Source of the DNA: an uncultured Lachnospiraceae bacterium | GTDB lineage: Bacteria; Bacillota; Clostridia; Lachnospirales; Lachnospiraceae | Reading direction: 5' to 3' | Length of the DNA stretch: 64,000 nucleotides | NCBI GenBank assembly: GCA_910589265.1 | Contig: CAJUTQ010000084.1 | Span: forward strand, 18,337 to 82,336 | In this document: piece by piece, positions 27,204 through 36,097 of the stretch | How positions within the stretch are numbered: the first letter of the stretch is position 1 | Layout of the letters: every line of letters begins with the position of its first letter | Translations under genes and position numbers: made by a program | Notes under the pieces: generated by a model | The model's input: the letters and a program-made list of their open reading frames with translations, nothing else | What the model was told of the DNA's origin: nothing | Database searches by the model: none

Positions 27204-27422
27204 CTAGGGCTGAACTTCTTCCTCCTGCTCTACATATAAAATGACATCCTCTACTTTGCAGTGGAAAACACTGCATATTTTTTCTACTGTGTCCAAGGTT
27301 ACATTGCTATTGTGTTTTAAGCGATAAATGACCGACTTATTAAAATGATATTCATGCTCCAACATATAAGTTGTTATGTTTCTTTGTCTCATCATCTCCC
27401 AAAAAGGCTGAAATGTCATCAT
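27204..27422 (-). CDS. XRE-type helix-turn-helix regulator of the pot operon
   Basis: A 72-residue DNA-binding protein consisting of little more than an HTH: FWEMMRQRNITTYMLEHEYHFNKSVIYRLKHNSNVTLDTVEKICSVFHCKVEDVILYVE. It is the first gene of the potABCD operon, and an almost perfect 26-base palindrome lies just upstream, so autogenous control of polyamine uptake is likely (inference). Start at 27422 with GGAG about 10 bases upstream; an ATG directly after it (27419) is also possible. Confidence 0.85.
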   Translation of the reverse strand: MMTFQPFWEMMRQRNITTYMLEHEYHFNKSVIYRLKHNSNVTLDTVEKICSVFHCKVEDVILYVEQEEEVQP

Positions 27423-27443
27423 TTTTCTCACTCTCCGCCTACT

Positions 27444-27494
27444 ATTATAGTATGGAAAAAGAATCCTGGATATCCTGCATATATGTAGGATATC
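27444..27494 (-). promoter_or_regulatory. Promoter and palindromic operator of the XRE-potABCD operon
   Basis: The -10 TATAAT is at 27444-27449 on the minus strand. A 26-base palindrome at 27469-27494, with arms GATATCCT and AGGATATC around a CATATATG centre and one mismatched symmetric pair, covers the region just upstream of where the -35 box should be. No good -35 hexamer is visible. A dimeric XRE protein bound there could act as activator or as repressor. Confidence 0.7.
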
Positions 27495-27533
27495 TAAGTT
27501 GTATCTTCCTGCCCTTTGCCAAAAATCTCAACT

Positions 27534-29306
27534 TCATGTAAATGCATAATGCTGTACAATGAGCTGTATGGAGCGTCTTCCCATAAATTCGTTGATGGAA
27601 GGATAATAGGTAATCATACAAGTTATTTTGTTGTCTTTCCCTAAGAACATGGCGTCTACTTCTTTGTTTCCATATACCCTTTCCAGCTCTTGTTTCAGCT
27701 TTCCACAATCTCCAAAATAAATTCCTTCCTTTCTTATTCCTTGGGAATCTTCCAGGAGCATTTTGAATACATTTTGATTTTTTCCTACTATTTTTCCTGA
27801 TATTATTTTGACTTCCTTTTCCCCAAAAACAGGTTTCGTATTGCCCATTCCAAAAGGCTCCAGTACTTTTAGCTCCTCCACAAAATCTTCTGTACTATAA
27901 GAAAAGGGCAGCCTCATGTCAATGACTACTTTCTCCACAAAGTCTTCTTCCTGCAAGAGACATTGTGCGTTGATTTTCTTTTGAAAGACAGGCACCAAAC
28001 TTTCTTTAAGAGACAAGCCTGCCGCCAGCTTATGACCTCCAAACTTTGTAAATAACTCCTTACATTTTGTCATCTCCTCATACATATGGAAGGTGTCAAT
28101 GGAACGCCCTGAGCCTTTTACTCCTTCCTCTCCCTTTGTGAGAACAAAAGTAGGCTTGTAATAAGCTTCCCGAATACGTCCAGCAATAATTCCAGCAATG
28201 CTTTCGTGACAGTCTTTTAAATAAATGACAAGCACTTTCTCCTCTTTTAGATTTTGTTCTTCTATGTATTGATGGGCCTTTTCCAAAAACTCCTGGGTTA
28301 AACACTTTCTTTCTTCGTTGTACTCTTTCAAATTTTCTGCCAGCTGCCTTGCCTCTTTTTCATCTTTCGCCTGCAAAAGTAAAAGGGCAGCTCTTGCGGT
28401 GTCTAGGCGTCCTGCCGCATTCATACAAGGGCCAAGGACGAAACCAATATGATACGTGGAAAGCTGATCCATTTTTATTTCATTTACTTCCATTAACGCC
28501 TTCAACCCTAAATTTTTTGTACGCCTCATTTCTTCCATTCCATATTTTACTAAAATCCTGTTTTCCCCAAAAAGTTCCATCACATCCCCTATGGTGGCAA
28601 AGGCTGCAAAGGAAAGGAGCTCCTTTACACAATCTTCCTTATAAAATCCTCCCTTTTTCATAATTACTTGAATCCATTGATAGGCAAGGGCAGCTCCACA
28701 CAGATTTTTAAAAGGATAAGGACAATCTGGCTGCTTCGGGTTCACAATGGCATCTGCCGCTGGAAGTATATACCCCTTTTTCCCTCCCTCTATCTCCTCA
28801 TAAGGTATTTCATGATGATCTGTGATAATAACCGTTAGTCCTAGCTCTTTAGCCCTCATAACCGCCTCTTTGGCGGCAATTCCATTATCGCATGTAATAA
28901 TGGTATCTATCCCTTCTTCTGCTGCTTTTTCGATTAATCGCTCATTTATTCCATAACCGTCTTTCATCCTGTCAGGAATAGCTGTATCTACCGCTGCCCC
29001 GCATACAAAAAGACCTTTCCATAATATATAGGCGGCGCATACCCCATCAATATCATAATCTCCAATAATTCTTATTTTTTTCTTTTCTTTCATTTTATTT
29101 AAAATAATATCCCCTGCTTTTTCCCCGTCTTTTAGCAGCTCTCCTGGGCTTAGCTCTTCCAAAGTTCCATAAAGGTAGTCCTTAATCTTTTCTGCTGTCT
29201 CTATTCCCCTGTTTCTCATGATCCTTGCCAGTATAGGGCTAATATTAAACTCCTTAGCAATTTTCTGGAAGTCTCCCCCTTTTGTCGTCACAACCCATTT
29301 TGCCAT
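27534..29306 (-). CDS. recJ: Single-stranded-DNA-specific exonuclease RecJ
   Basis: A 590-residue 5'-3' ssDNA exonuclease used in recombination and mismatch repair. The DHH-family motifs are IRIIGDYDIDGVCAAYILW, ITCDNGIAA, VIITDHHEI, GAALAYQ, and the DHHA1 signature GRIREAYYKPTFVLT...GSGRSIDTFHMYE...FGGHKLAAGLSL. The OB-fold C-terminus is present. AAAGGAG lies about 12 bases before the ATG. Length is typical of the shorter clostridial RecJ. It ends about 110 bases before the XRE gene with no clear terminator. Confidence 0.93.
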   Translation of the reverse strand: MAKWVVTTKGGDFQKIAKEFNISPILARIMRNRGIETAEKIKDYLYGTLEELSPGELLKDGEKAGDIILNKMKEKKKIRIIGDYDIDGVCAAYILWKGLFVCGAAVDTAIPDRMKDGYGINERLIEKAAEEGIDTIITCDNGIAAKEAVMRAKELGLTVIITDHHEIPYEEIEGGKKGYILPAADAIVNPKQPDCPYPFKNLCGAALAYQWIQVIMKKGGFYKEDCVKELLSFAAFATIGDVMELFGENRILVKYGMEEMRRTKNLGLKALMEVNEIKMDQLSTYHIGFVLGPCMNAAGRLDTARAALLLLQAKDEKEARQLAENLKEYNEERKCLTQEFLEKAHQYIEEQNLKEEKVLVIYLKDCHESIAGIIAGRIREAYYKPTFVLTKGEEGVKGSGRSIDTFHMYEEMTKCKELFTKFGGHKLAAGLSLKESLVPVFQKKINAQCLLQEEDFVEKVVIDMRLPFSYSTEDFVEELKVLEPFGMGNTKPVFGEKEVKIISGKIVGKNQNVFKMLLEDSQGIRKEGIYFGDCGKLKQELERVYGNKEVDAMFLGKDNKITCMITYYPSINEFMGRRSIQLIVQHYAFT

Positions 29307-29431
29307 TTTTCACATCAGCTCCTTTCTCATCCTTTCTTTTACAGAAGTATACATGATGTACTTTCTTTTGTCATTATAAAACAAAAAGCAGGGATTCTTA
29401 TTTTCCTATTTCTTTTTTGGAATCCTTCTGT

Positions 29432-29437
29432 TATAAT
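29432..29437 (+). promoter_or_regulatory. Extended -10 promoter for the small membrane protein
   Basis: TGTTATAAT (TG-N-TATAAT) lies about 95 bases upstream of the plus-strand gene at 29533. The -35 region is weak. Confidence 0.45.
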
Positions 29438-29532
29438 ATTTTCCAAATGAAACCTATAAAAATTAAGAAAGGAACCCAAAAGATGTTGGACTTGTTTTTT
29501 ACAAATCCAAACAAAAGGCATAGGTACTGGTT

Positions 29533-29817
29533 ATGAAAAAATTTCTCCACTTTATGATGCTCTTTGCATTTCTTCTCATCTCTACTTCTTTGTTAAGCTT
29601 AAGTTCTCTTCACACAAAAGAAGTTTACGGGGAAGAAAGCGCTGTAATGACAGAAGCCCCTGAGGAAGCTTTAGACACTACATCTTCGCAAGATTCCGGC
29701 TTTGGCTTTATTTTTGCAGGAATTCTCTTCATTGTCATCGCCGTAGTTGTTGTCATTGCTGCATCAGTTTCTGCTTCCGCAGCTGCTGTTATTACAATGG
29801 AAGAAGACGCTATGTAA
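29533..29817 (+). CDS. Small secreted/membrane protein with N- and C-terminal hydrophobic segments
   Basis: A 94-residue protein with a classical signal-peptide-like N-terminus (MKKFLHFMMLFAFLLISTSLLSL), then a short Glu/Thr-rich spacer (VMTEAPEEALDTTSSQDSG) and one C-terminal membrane helix (FIFAGILFIVIAVVVVIAA) with an Ala/Ser-rich end. I recognise no family. It could be a small membrane-anchored surface protein. The ribosome site is weak (AGG), but an extended -10 promoter precedes it and hairpins follow it. Confidence 0.55.
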   Translation: MKKFLHFMMLFAFLLISTSLLSLSSLHTKEVYGEESAVMTEAPEEALDTTSSQDSGFGFIFAGILFIVIAVVVVIAASVSASAAAVITMEEDAM

Positions 29818-29867
29818 ATATTTCTATTTATAAAAAGTATCTGCTTTTTCTTCACCCACAGCAGGTA

Positions 29868-29918
29868 TCCCCTAAGAGTTTTTATTGTATTCTATTTTTG
29901 GCTTATTCTCTTAGGGGA
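29868..29918 (+). terminator. Inverted repeat behind the small membrane protein gene
   Basis: An 11-base perfect inverted repeat (TCCCCTAAGAG / CTCTTAGGGGA) spans a 29-base T-rich loop, about 50 bases after the stop. The loop is long and no T-run follows, so it may be a weak terminator or an mRNA-stabilising hairpin. Confidence 0.4.
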
Positions 29919-29938
29919 CAAGATTTAAAAAAATATTT

Positions 29939-29986
29939 GCCAGATAAGACACAGACAAAAGGGTCTGTCTCTTATCTGGCTTTTTA
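29939..29986. terminator. Strong bidirectional terminator
   Basis: An 18-base stem (one mismatch; GCCAGATAAGAC... / ...CTTATCTGGC) with a 6-base loop, T-run on the plus side and A-run on the other. It can end both the plus-strand small gene and the minus-strand MFS gene. It also marks the boundary between housekeeping DNA and the accessory island. Confidence 0.85.
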
Positions 29987-30026
29987 TTGTAAAGGAAAAG
30001 AATCCAATCAATCTTAAAAACTAATT

Positions 30027-31223
30027 TTATGAATGCCTCATAAGTTTTTTGCAAATAAGGGAAACGAAAGCAATGGAAAGTATAGGAAAAACTAAGTATA
30101 AAACTTTTAAAGAAAAGGCATCAATTATCATGCTGGCAGCTAAGAGAGTCACTACGCTAAAGCACCTTGTTATTGTGGAAGATAATGAAGTAAGGGATGA
30201 AATATTTTCTTCCTTTACTTTTAGATTATAGATTGTTTGCAAATAATACCCTAACATGAGTATGACGACAACAGGAATACAATACAACACCAAAGTAAGG
30301 ACTTTATGGGAGGATAAAAAAAGGAAGATAGCTGCCCCGATCCCTCCTATTGCTGAACAAAACAGATAATGTTCCATTATTTTTGAAATAGGCAGTTTGT
30401 AGACAATGATCGTGATTATTTGAAATAAGAGATAAAAGCCTAAAAACAGTTTTTCATTATATCCCACTTCTAAAAAGAAGGATTGCCACATTTGAAAATG
30501 CACTTGCAAATACATTTGTAATGCACCAAAGCAAAGTATGATCCATCTCAGGCTAGGACTGTTTTTTAACTCCTTGAAAGAGTCCTTTACCAATTGTTTC
30601 ATCCTTGTGTCCCTCCCCTCTCTATCTACATCCCTATACTTATATTGAAAGAAAATAAGAAGGGCGCTCATGGACATGAAAACGATCATAAGATAATACA
30701 GATGAATATCTATCAACTGATAAAGAGCAAAACCAAGTCCAGCTCCTGCAATGGAAGCTGCGGCAGTCAAACTGCTTCCAGTCCCTATGAATTTTTCCAG
30801 TTTCTTTTGAACTTCATCCCCATGGCAAGTTCTTTTTATAGAAACAATAATGTGGGCGTCAATAGTGCCTGTCTCAAAGGCATTGGAAATCCCATATAGA
30901 AACCATGCCAAAGCCATCATGACAAAGGAATCAAAGAATAGCACCATTACATAGCAAAAGAGCATTGTTATATTTGACATAATAAAGATACTTTTCTTAT
31001 TGTATCTATCTGCAAGAACACCCGAGGGGAACTCAAAGAGAACTACAGCCATAGAATAAAAAGCCTGGATGGTAGCAATTTGAGAATAGGTCATTCCCTT
31101 ACTGAGAAAAATCAGGGTAAGAACGGCATGGGGCATTGTGATGGCCATTCCTTTCATCCCCATGGATACATAAAAGATGTTTATATTATGGGTGAGCTTT
31201 TCTACAGATTTTGCATTTGTCAT
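30027..31223 (-). CDS. Major facilitator superfamily exporter
   Basis: About 398 residues with roughly twelve membrane helices. The MFS motif A-like loop is GVLADRYNKKSIFIMSN between helices 2 and 3. ATG at 31223 with GAGGT about 8 bases upstream. The start lies inside the 3' end of the adenylyltransferase reading frame (38-base overlap), so the two are coupled. In microcin C-type loci an MFS pump exports the nucleotide-peptide made by the ThiF-like enzyme. I infer a similar pairing, but the pump could equally be a general drug exporter. Confidence 0.8.
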   Translation of the reverse strand: MTNAKSVEKLTHNINIFYVSMGMKGMAITMPHAVLTLIFLSKGMTYSQIATIQAFYSMAVVLFEFPSGVLADRYNKKSIFIMSNITMLFCYVMVLFFDSFVMMALAWFLYGISNAFETGTIDAHIIVSIKRTCHGDEVQKKLEKFIGTGSSLTAAASIAGAGLGFALYQLIDIHLYYLMIVFMSMSALLIFFQYKYRDVDREGRDTRMKQLVKDSFKELKNSPSLRWIILCFGALQMYLQVHFQMWQSFFLEVGYNEKLFLGFYLLFQIITIIVYKLPISKIMEHYLFCSAIGGIGAAIFLFLSSHKVLTLVLYCIPVVVILMLGYYLQTIYNLKVKEENISSLTSLSSTITRCFSVVTLLAASMIIDAFSLKVLYLVFPILSIAFVSLICKKLMRHS

Positions 31224-32169
31224 TTTTCTGAACCTCAACCTTTACAATATCTAAATTTTTATTTCCAATACCTACCCTTCTTCCCAATGAATTTATAGCG
31301 CCCCTTTTTCCTGAAAAGTAATGCAAAATATCTGACATTGCCATAGCAGAGGCTACTGAGCTATTAATAAATGAAGATGGGGCTCTATAAAAAGAATTAA
31401 AATTTTCAAGCTCTTTATATCCGTTATCTTCATAGTCAGCTCCTAAATCCGTACAAAAAGGGCAAGCTGAATATTCCGGAATGTAAAAAGGCCCAATCAC
31501 AGAATAATCATTAAGATAACCTACATTCAAACATGGGACTTTATATTCTGATGCAACAATAATACTATCTCTTACTGTTGTATTACTATCCCCAGAAATC
31601 GTCATAATCACATTATCTCTATCTATAATATGCTCTATTATTTCTCTCAATAAATCTGCTGTTGCAAATTTAGCATATGTATCCTATTTAACTGTCGTAA
31701 AACGCTTGCTTAATTTTTCCTTTAGCACATCACACTTTAAACGATTAACATCGGATAAATCAAAAAAAATTTGACGATTCAAGTTTGATATACTGACAAC
31801 ATCTCCATCTATCATAATAATCTTTTTAGGTAAATAGCTGGCATATGCATACATTAAGTAATTTCCAATTCCACCGCATCCAATGTTTATTAGCGTTGAA
31901 TCCTTCATTCTTCTTAGTATTTCTTCACTATTTGAATAGCAACAATCTACATATAGCCTATTTTTATAATCAATATTTTCCTTATCATTTTGTAAAACGT
32001 ATTGATTATCTGTTATATATTTTTTTCCTAAACATAATTCAAATATATCCCTGGATATATTATGATTATCCAAAAATTCAAAAATTTCTTCAAGTTGCTT
32101 AGGCTCTGATAAGTATTTTAGTAATACATAAACTTGATTAAATGTTTTATCTTCATAACTCTCCTGCAT
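31186..32169 (-). pseudogene. MccB/ThiF-like adenylyltransferase split by an in-frame TAG
   Basis: One continuous frame of about 327 codons contains a single TAG at 31684-31686; reading continues in the same frame on both sides (..TTVK-stop-DTYAKFATADLL..). The first part has an N-terminal domain of about 85 residues that could be the peptide-binding clamp, then the E1/ThiF nucleotide site LINIGCGGIGNYLMYAYAS and IIMIDGDVVSISNLNRQIFF. The second part has the two zinc motifs CPFC and CKIC. Layout and length resemble MccB, which adenylates a peptide C-terminus. I see no precursor peptide gene upstream. It is probably a recently inactivated gene; sequencing error is the alternative. Confidence 0.8.
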
Positions 32170-32231
32170 ACTTCCATATTATAATGCATTATAATTTAGT
32201 ATATTTATATGCTACTACAGTAGTTTAATAA

Positions 32232-32260
32232 AGTATACGATAATTGTTTAATTTTGCCAA
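32232..32260 (-). promoter_or_regulatory. Sigma-A-type promoter of the ThiF-MFS pair
   Basis: Minus strand TTGGCA (32255-32260) and TATACT (32232-32237) with a 17-base spacer, about 60 bases upstream of the first ATG of the adenylyltransferase. Confidence 0.6.
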
Positions 32261-32865
32261 TATATATCGTCTTACTTTTTTATTAAATATAAAAAGAGGA
32301 TAACTATGTAGAATTTTCAAATAAAAATAGAAATCAAAAATTTCATTGAGGAATAAAAATCTTGTGACTTTATAACATATTATTAAATAAAACTTCCTAC
32401 ATATATTAAAAACTATTTCATCCTATCCATTTTTGCCCTTAGTGAATAGATACTTTACAAATTATAGAGAGAAAATACTCGTCCAAAACGTATAAACATT
32501 TAGCTTTTATGTAGTTTCGAAAAAACAATAATTTTATTGTCTTTTATTTATTTTAAAACCAGCTAAATTTACTAAGATTTATTACATCAAAATATGAAGA
32601 AGGCCTTATACAAATCTACTATCGTTTATTATTCCTTATTTTTTTGTCTACTTATATCTTCTTTCATTATCTTAGACATATGAAGTATCACTTTCGAAAT
32701 TTGTTTATACCTCCTATCATTATACTCAATATTTTCTAAAAATCTGCAAAAGCAAAAAATTGTTCTTAAAATCATATACTATAAAATTTTATTACTTTTT
32801 CTTGACCTTCTTACTTCCTTATGATATTTTGAGAATATAACAAATTAACTTGTTATCATGATGTT
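32261..32865. other. A+T-rich intergenic DNA, no gene seen
   Basis: About 600 bases with no supportable gene. On the minus strand TATAAT followed at once by AGGAGG occurs near 32718-32730, but only short unsupported peptides follow. I looked here for a short microcin C-like precursor ending in Asn and found none. Confidence 0.5.
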
Positions 32866-33052
32866 GGGGGCAAAAGGTTTTTTGACCCCTCTGATACCGG
32901 ATTGCTCCGCAGTTTGTGCTCTCGCAATCCTCAAAAACATTCAAAATCCGCCCTAATCGGGCTACTTTTTCATATTTTTGGCGGGTCCCAAGTTCAAAAA
33001 TCCTCTTGCAAGCAAGCTTGCATCGAATTTCCGACCTTTTGACCCTAGTATC
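32866..33052. repeat. GC-richer structured intergenic element
   Basis: A 190-base block clearly richer in G+C than the flanks. It contains several stems: GGATTGC/GCAATCC (32899-32930), GCCC/GGGC, TCCGCC/GGCGGG, and the palindrome GCAAGCTTGC near 33012-33021. Its two ends share the word TTTTGACCC. This looks like a dispersed intergenic repeat or small structured RNA rather than a gene. It separates the minus-strand ThiF-MFS pair from the plus-strand ABC exporter. Confidence 0.45.
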
Positions 33053-33504
33053 TTATCATTATGAATAAAGAGGAACTAGAAATAAAAAATCAAAAGAATA
33101 GATTTACATAAGTAGCTGACTCATATTTTTTATTCTTTATAGATCACTGAGGTATTTCTGTTGCATTAACTTCTCTATAGTTAACTTATAATCTGTAAGG
33201 AAATATATTGTTAAATATTTCACCCTCTTACAAAAAGCATTCTTATAACTCCTATAAAAAGAGAGGGCTTATACCAATGGAATCTAGAAAACTTACTTAT
33301 TGAAAACATTAATATATTACAATCTTGATCTGTTTAAAAGAATTTACAATACAACTTTACTTTGAAATGTATCATAAGGATCAAAATCTTAAATAGCATT
33401 TAACCTATGATAAATAATATAACTTCGTCTAACAAAATAAAGGCGTATTCGCCAATTTTCCATATAACAATATATGATAATATTTTAAATTAATAGGAGA
33501 AATT
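33053..33504. other. A+T-rich leader upstream of the ABC exporter
   Basis: About 450 bases without a supportable gene. A 16-codon frame starting at 33061 and an 8-codon frame near 33280 have no convincing ribosome sites. No double-glycine precursor peptide, as expected beside a C39 peptidase, could be found here. Confidence 0.4.
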
Positions 33505-35208
33505 ATGTTAAAAAAAGCACTTTATCAAAAAAATAAGCTTAATTTTGTTTTATCCATTATACTGACTATATCTATGGCTCTTCTTGCCATTTATGTTGCA
33601 TTTTTATTACAACTCATCATAAATACGATTATTAATGGCACTGTTGGGGATCTGTACAAACTGATTCTAGGATCCCTTCTTTTTCTCATTGGCTATGCTC
33701 TTATTACTTTACTTAGAAACTTTTTCAAGTTTCGATATTTAAAAAGAGGTCTCATGCAGTATAAGGAAACGGTTTGTAAAAAAATACTTGAAAAAGATAT
33801 GTTCTTTTTTAAGCAGGAAAATACAGGGGACTATCTTTCCATATTTGTCAATAATGCCACCTTTATCAGTGACAATTATCTCAACGCAACATTACTTATT
33901 GTTTATAATATCGTCGTACTTGTTTCCTCCATCTCCCTTATGTTTTATTATCATTTTCTCATTGCTTCCATTGTTGTAATCACGGCCTTCTTTCCCCTTC
34001 TCACTTCCATTATTTTTGGGAAATCGCTGTCCCTTCTCGGTACGGAACTTGCAGAAAAAAATGGAAGATTTACTGCCTTTTCGAAAGAAATTTTATCTGC
34101 TTTTCCTATAATTAAAGGGTTTAAAAAAGAAAAAACCTTTTTAAAACTATTTTTAAATGAAAATACCCAATTAGAGACTATAAAAGAAAAAACCAATCTT
34201 AAAACCGGCTATGCTGGCGTACTGTCTATGACTTTAAGCTATATTACTCTATTTAGCGTATATATTTTAAGCGGTTATTTTGTTATGTCCGGCGAATTGA
34301 CTTTTGGTTCCGTCATGATTTTTGTACAGCTTAGCAGCTACATACTAGAACCTATTTCTGAATTAGGAACATTATTGCCAAATCGAAAAGCAGCCAAATC
34401 CATCATGGAAAAGGATGAAAAGCTCCTTTCCACTATCCATTCACCAGAAAAGACCCAACACTTAAAGGATTTTACTGGAAGGATAAATCTGCAAAATTTG
34501 ACATTTTCCTATGATATGGTAAATGATTCCATTAAAAACATAAACTATACCTTTGAACAGAATAAAAGCTATGGAATTGTTGGCGGAAGCGGAAGCGGAA
34601 AATCTACTTTGTTAAAACTTCTGGCTGGATATTTATCAAATTATCAAGGTAAACTTACACTGGATCACTTGGAAATGAAAGAAATATGTAATGATAGTAT
34701 TTTTCATAATATATCCTTCATTGAACAGGAAATTTTTATTTTTGACAGTTCTATTAAAAATAATATTACCTTATTTTCAGATGTTCCAGAAAGTCAATTA
34801 CATAATGCCATTCAACAATCAGGGTTAGAAAAGTTAGTGGAAGAAAAAGGTCTGGATTATATTTGTGGTGAAAATGGCAATCAACTTTCTGGAGGTGAGC
34901 GTCAAAGGATCTCCATTGCCAGAGCATTATTAAAAGAAGGAAAAGTTCTATTAATCGATGAAGGAACCTCTGCAATTGATCAAAAAACATCCATTGAAAT
35001 TGAACAGGAAATTTTAAATATAGAAAACACAACGAAAATTACTGTTACACACAAACTCATAGAACAGGTATTGCGTAAATACGATGAGATTCTCGTAATG
35101 CAAAACGGAGAAGTTGTTGAAACTGGAACCTTTGAACAGCTGATGAATAACAAAAATCAGTTCTTTCATTTGTACCAATCGACAGAAGCAGAAATGGCCC
35201 CTCATTAA
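33505..35208 (+). CDS. ABC exporter with fused membrane and ATPase domains
   Basis: A 567-residue half-transporter: six N-terminal helices (about residues 10-290) followed by an ATPase domain (about 320-560) with Walker A GGSGSGKST, signature LSGGERQR and Walker B VLLIDEGTSAID. It lacks the N-terminal C39 peptidase of PCAT-type bacteriocin exporters, but the next gene supplies one as a separate protein. AGGAG lies 5 bases before the ATG. The ATPase half closely resembles the ABC exporter at 53807-55531 (EKLVEEKGLDYICGENG versus SKLVNEKGNDYSCGEGG), so the two are paralogues. The likely job is export of a modified peptide. Confidence 0.88.
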   Translation: MLKKALYQKNKLNFVLSIILTISMALLAIYVAFLLQLIINTIINGTVGDLYKLILGSLLFLIGYALITLLRNFFKFRYLKRGLMQYKETVCKKILEKDMFFFKQENTGDYLSIFVNNATFISDNYLNATLLIVYNIVVLVSSISLMFYYHFLIASIVVITAFFPLLTSIIFGKSLSLLGTELAEKNGRFTAFSKEILSAFPIIKGFKKEKTFLKLFLNENTQLETIKEKTNLKTGYAGVLSMTLSYITLFSVYILSGYFVMSGELTFGSVMIFVQLSSYILEPISELGTLLPNRKAAKSIMEKDEKLLSTIHSPEKTQHLKDFTGRINLQNLTFSYDMVNDSIKNINYTFEQNKSYGIVGGSGSGKSTLLKLLAGYLSNYQGKLTLDHLEMKEICNDSIFHNISFIEQEIFIFDSSIKNNITLFSDVPESQLHNAIQQSGLEKLVEEKGLDYICGENGNQLSGGERQRISIARALLKEGKVLLIDEGTSAIDQKTSIEIEQEILNIENTTKITVTHKLIEQVLRKYDEILVMQNGEVVETGTFEQLMNNKNQFFHLYQSTEAEMAPH

Positions 35209-35223
35209 AATACGGAGTTGATT

Positions 35224-35640
35224 ATGAGTAATATCATTAGAACAAAAAGAGTAATACAAGAAACCAAACATATATGCGGTATCATATACATCTATATTAT
35301 TTTAGATTATTATAACACATCTATTGAATTTACAGATATAATATCTTCTATTAAAAATCATCTTTATTCTGGAACAGCCAAAGAATTGAAAGATATAATA
35401 GAAAAATATCATTTTAGCTTTTGTGGTTATAAAATGAGTATTAAAAATTTGCTTTTACAACCACCTCCATTTATTTTGCATTGGGAATTTAATCATTATA
35501 TTGTTTATGAAGGAACAAAAAACCATTTGATTTACTTAAATGACCCTCTACAAGGACATATTAAAATGAACATAAAAGATTTTAGTAAACATTTTACAGG
35601 ATTTGTATTTATGATACGGCCTATAAGTGTGGGAAAATAA
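35224..35640 (+). CDS. Stand-alone C39 family leader peptidase
   Basis: A 138-residue cysteine protease domain of the bacteriocin-processing C39 family, which cuts leader peptides after a double glycine. The catalytic set is intact: Cys18 in ETKHICG, His91 in HWEFNHY and Asp107 in YLNDPLQG; the domain end FTGFVFMIRP is also typical. Normally this domain is fused to the transporter; here it follows the ABC exporter by 15 bases (GGAG then ATG at 35224). No Gly-Gly precursor was found, so the substrate is unknown. Confidence 0.85.
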   Translation: MSNIIRTKRVIQETKHICGIIYIYIILDYYNTSIEFTDIISSIKNHLYSGTAKELKDIIEKYHFSFCGYKMSIKNLLLQPPPFILHWEFNHYIVYEGTKNHLIYLNDPLQGHIKMNIKDFSKHFTGFVFMIRPISVGK

Positions 35641-36097
35641 ATTGGGGAAATTTCCATCTATCTAGATAAATATCCTTTTCCATGCTTATAAAATCATTTG
35701 TTTTTGGAATTTCTAGGTGCCTCCAATCTTTAATCCAAACATTAGACATACAGTCTATTTTACTCTTCATAAGTAAACGCCCCACCGAATATTTTTTATT
35801 CTCTTCAATAAAATGCTTATAATTCATAATAATATAAGAATTGGAAAAAATTAAAGAAACCTTCTATTTTTCCCATCTAACTAAACTCATTTTGCAAAAT
35901 TTATGAAATCCTCCTGTTATATTTCATATTTAATATAAGGCTTGATTCCTCCAAGTTGTTTTCTCTATAAACTTCCGAGAATCTTACACTTCCTAAACTC
36001 ATATTATTCATCTTTTCATTACATATGAATCAAAATCTCACTATATTTTTAGTAAATAGTCTATGATTATTCTTTTCTCTATTTGCTAATCTTTTAC
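35641..36097. other. Intergenic region between convergent accessory operons
   Basis: About 450 A+T-rich bases between the C39 gene and the ABC permease. A 68-codon minus-strand frame (35621-35827) overlaps the end of the C39 gene, has no ribosome site and shows no family resemblance, so I do not call it. I see no clear terminator. Confidence 0.4.

Noticed and set aside
31684..31686. Possible programmed TAG read-through or pyrrolysine in the ThiF-like gene
   Set aside because: Nothing nearby suggests stop-codon recoding, TAG also ends or breaks other genes here, and TGA interrupts the ligase, so simple nonsense mutation is the plainer reading.
32170..33060. Short microcin C-like precursor peptide ending in Asn upstream of the ThiF-like gene
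   Set aside because: The short frames read on the minus strand either lack a ribosome site or do not end in Asn.
35621..35827. 68-codon minus-strand frame beginning MNYKHFIEENKKYS
   Set aside because: No ribosome binding site, overlaps the end of the C39 gene on the opposite strand, no family resemblance, and no leader-core pattern that would make it a precursor.
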